NCBI GenBank assembly: GCA_025353525.1 | Contig: JANXOO010001187.1 | Coordinates: forward strand, 1-8,977 | Length of the DNA stretch: 8,977 bases | From: Schlesneria sp. | Lineage (GTDB): Bacteria; Planctomycetota; Planctomycetia; Planctomycetales; Planctomycetaceae | Reading direction: 5' to 3' | Shown: positions 8,181 to 8,977 of the stretch, piece by piece | How positions within the stretch are numbered: the first letter of the stretch is position 1 | How the letters are laid out: each line of letters opens with the position of its first letter | Position numbers and translations under genes: made by a program | Notes under the pieces: generated by a model | Seen by the model: the letters and a program-made list of their open reading frames with translations, nothing else | What the model was told of the DNA's origin: nothing | The model's database searches: none

Positions 8181-8927
8181 TCAGTGTTCGAGATATTTCA
8201 GCATTTTCGGGCGTTTGCCCATGGCATGGCAAATGGCAGCAGTTGTGACGTGTTTGACCTCTTTCAATTGCCCCCGCGTGAGACTCAATCGCTTCCACGC
8301 CTGTTCGCTTTCACCTGATAACAACCGCAGCGCTGCAGCCGTTCCGGCATGAATCGAGATTTGCGTGTATTCTTCTTTTTGACAATCAGGACAAATCAGA
8401 CCACTCTCGGAAACCCAATATCCAAACGTTCGTCCTTCCGACAATTCCTGGCCGCAAGCAGCACAGAATTCAAAATCGGGAAGCTGCCCGATCTCGCGCA
8501 ACAATACCAGTTCGAACCGGATCACCCCCAGCAGCATCGTTTCAGACTCGGCAAATGCCGACAGAGCATCCTGAGCGGCGATGTACAGGGCGAGATGCGG
8601 ATCGTAGTCTTCGGTCAGTCCTGAAAGTAATTCGGCAACGTAATAGCCTGCATAAAGGCACGACAGATCCCGTTCCTGGGGATGGAAACGCGAGACGAGT
8701 TTGGCTTCCGTCAAAAGATCGAGACCAGACGTGTTCTTTCGAAGGAACACTATCTGACATGTCGAGAGCAGGTCAAGAGCGGATTCGAACGGCCCTTTCA
8801 GCCTTCGCCCACCCTTCGCCAATGCCGAAATCTTGCCAAATTCACGCGTGAACAGGACCACGATTCGGCTGGTTTCGCTGAAGTCGGTGACTCGAAGAAT
8901 CAACCCTTCAGACTTTTCGCTCGACAT
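8181..8927 (-). CDS. recO: DNA repair protein RecO
   Basis: A protein of 248 residues, normal for RecO. The N-terminal OB-fold is recognisable from G-L-I-L-R-V-T-D-F-S-E-T-S and F-T-R-E-F-G-K-I-S-A-L-A-K-G-G-R-R at about residues 8-42. A helical domain with Y-A-G-Y-Y-V-A-E-L-L follows. A four-cysteine zinc-binding site comes next: CAAC at 155-158 and CPDC at 179-182. RecO binds single-stranded DNA and RecR and helps load RecA onto SSB-coated DNA in the RecFOR recombination-repair pathway, in the cytoplasm. It is the first gene of the apparent recO/TPR-lipoprotein/lptE unit, with 41 nt to the next start. No clear Shine-Dalgarno precedes ATG 8927; the bases directly before it on the coding strand are ACCCTACG, one copy of a direct repeat. 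Confidence 0.95.
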   Translation of the reverse strand: MSSEKSEGLILRVTDFSETSRIVVLFTREFGKISALAKGGRRLKGPFESALDLLSTCQIVFLRKNTSGLDLLTEAKLVSRFHPQERDLSCLYAGYYVAELLSGLTEDYDPHLALYIAAQDALSAFAESETMLLGVIRFELVLLREIGQLPDFEFCAACGQELSEGRTFGYWVSESGLICPDCQKEEYTQISIHAGTAAALRLLSGESEQAWKRLSLTRGQLKEVKHVTTAAICHAMGKRPKMLKYLEH

Positions 8928-8972
8928 CGTAGGGTTCTTTCTTGGCCAACCCGTAGGGTAAGCCTCTGGCTT
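8928..8972. repeat. Direct repeat and hairpin cluster upstream of recO
   Basis: CGTAGGGT occurs at 8928-8935 and again at 8952-8959. The first copy touches the recO start codon. Between them lies the palindrome TTGGCCAA (8942-8949), and after the second copy AAGCC-TCT-GGCTT (8960-8972) forms a small hairpin. The cluster runs to within 5 nt of the window edge and may continue. It could be part of a dispersed intergenic repeat or a regulatory site; nothing here decides between them. Confidence 0.45.
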
Positions 8973-8977
8973 GCCCA

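Noticed and set aside
8140..8298. N-terminal extension of the TPR lipoprotein to ATG 8298
   Set aside because: It would overlap recO by over 100 nt and place about 53 His/Cys-rich residues before a good lipoprotein signal.

Overview
The window looks like a chromosomal segment from a member of the Planctomycetota, probably order Planctomycetales. The main evidence is the pairing of a planctomycete cytochrome-type PSCyt1/DUF1549/DUF1553 protein with a Tat-exported DUF1501 protein, a combination highly expanded in that phylum. Base composition is moderately GC-rich by eye. I see no tRNA, rRNA or CRISPR array.

Layout, left to right. (1) Positions 2-277 (+) hold the C-terminal end of a REP-associated tyrosine transposase (RAYT); its catalytic part lies beyond the window. 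(2) Positions 442-4356 (+), perhaps truly starting at 556, encode a very large exported multidomain protein: a CxxCH haem motif, DUF1549, a discoidin (F5/8 type C) domain and DUF1553. An extra block of about 85 residues inside it resembles the TolC-docking subdomain of RND efflux pumps. (3) Positions 4497-5948 (+) encode the partner DUF1501 protein with a twin-arginine signal. (4) The convergent gap at 5949-6067 contains a perfect 16-bp inverted repeat with A-tract and T-tract. It can act as a bidirectional terminator and looks like a REP-type repeat. (5) On the minus strand, read from right to left, are recO (8927-8181), a BamD-like TPR lipoprotein (8139-6583) and an LptE-like lipoprotein (6586-6068). 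The last two overlap by ATGA. A short direct repeat/hairpin cluster sits directly upstream of recO at the window's right edge.

How the parts fit. The two plus-strand genes probably act together outside the cytoplasmic membrane; their biochemical role is unknown. The minus-strand trio looks like one transcription unit joining a DNA-repair gene to two outer-membrane biogenesis lipoproteins, which fits a Gram-negative-type envelope. The most unusual item is the RND-docking-like block nested in the cytochrome-type protein. The RAYT remnant and the REP-like hairpin may be two parts of one repeat-mobilising system.
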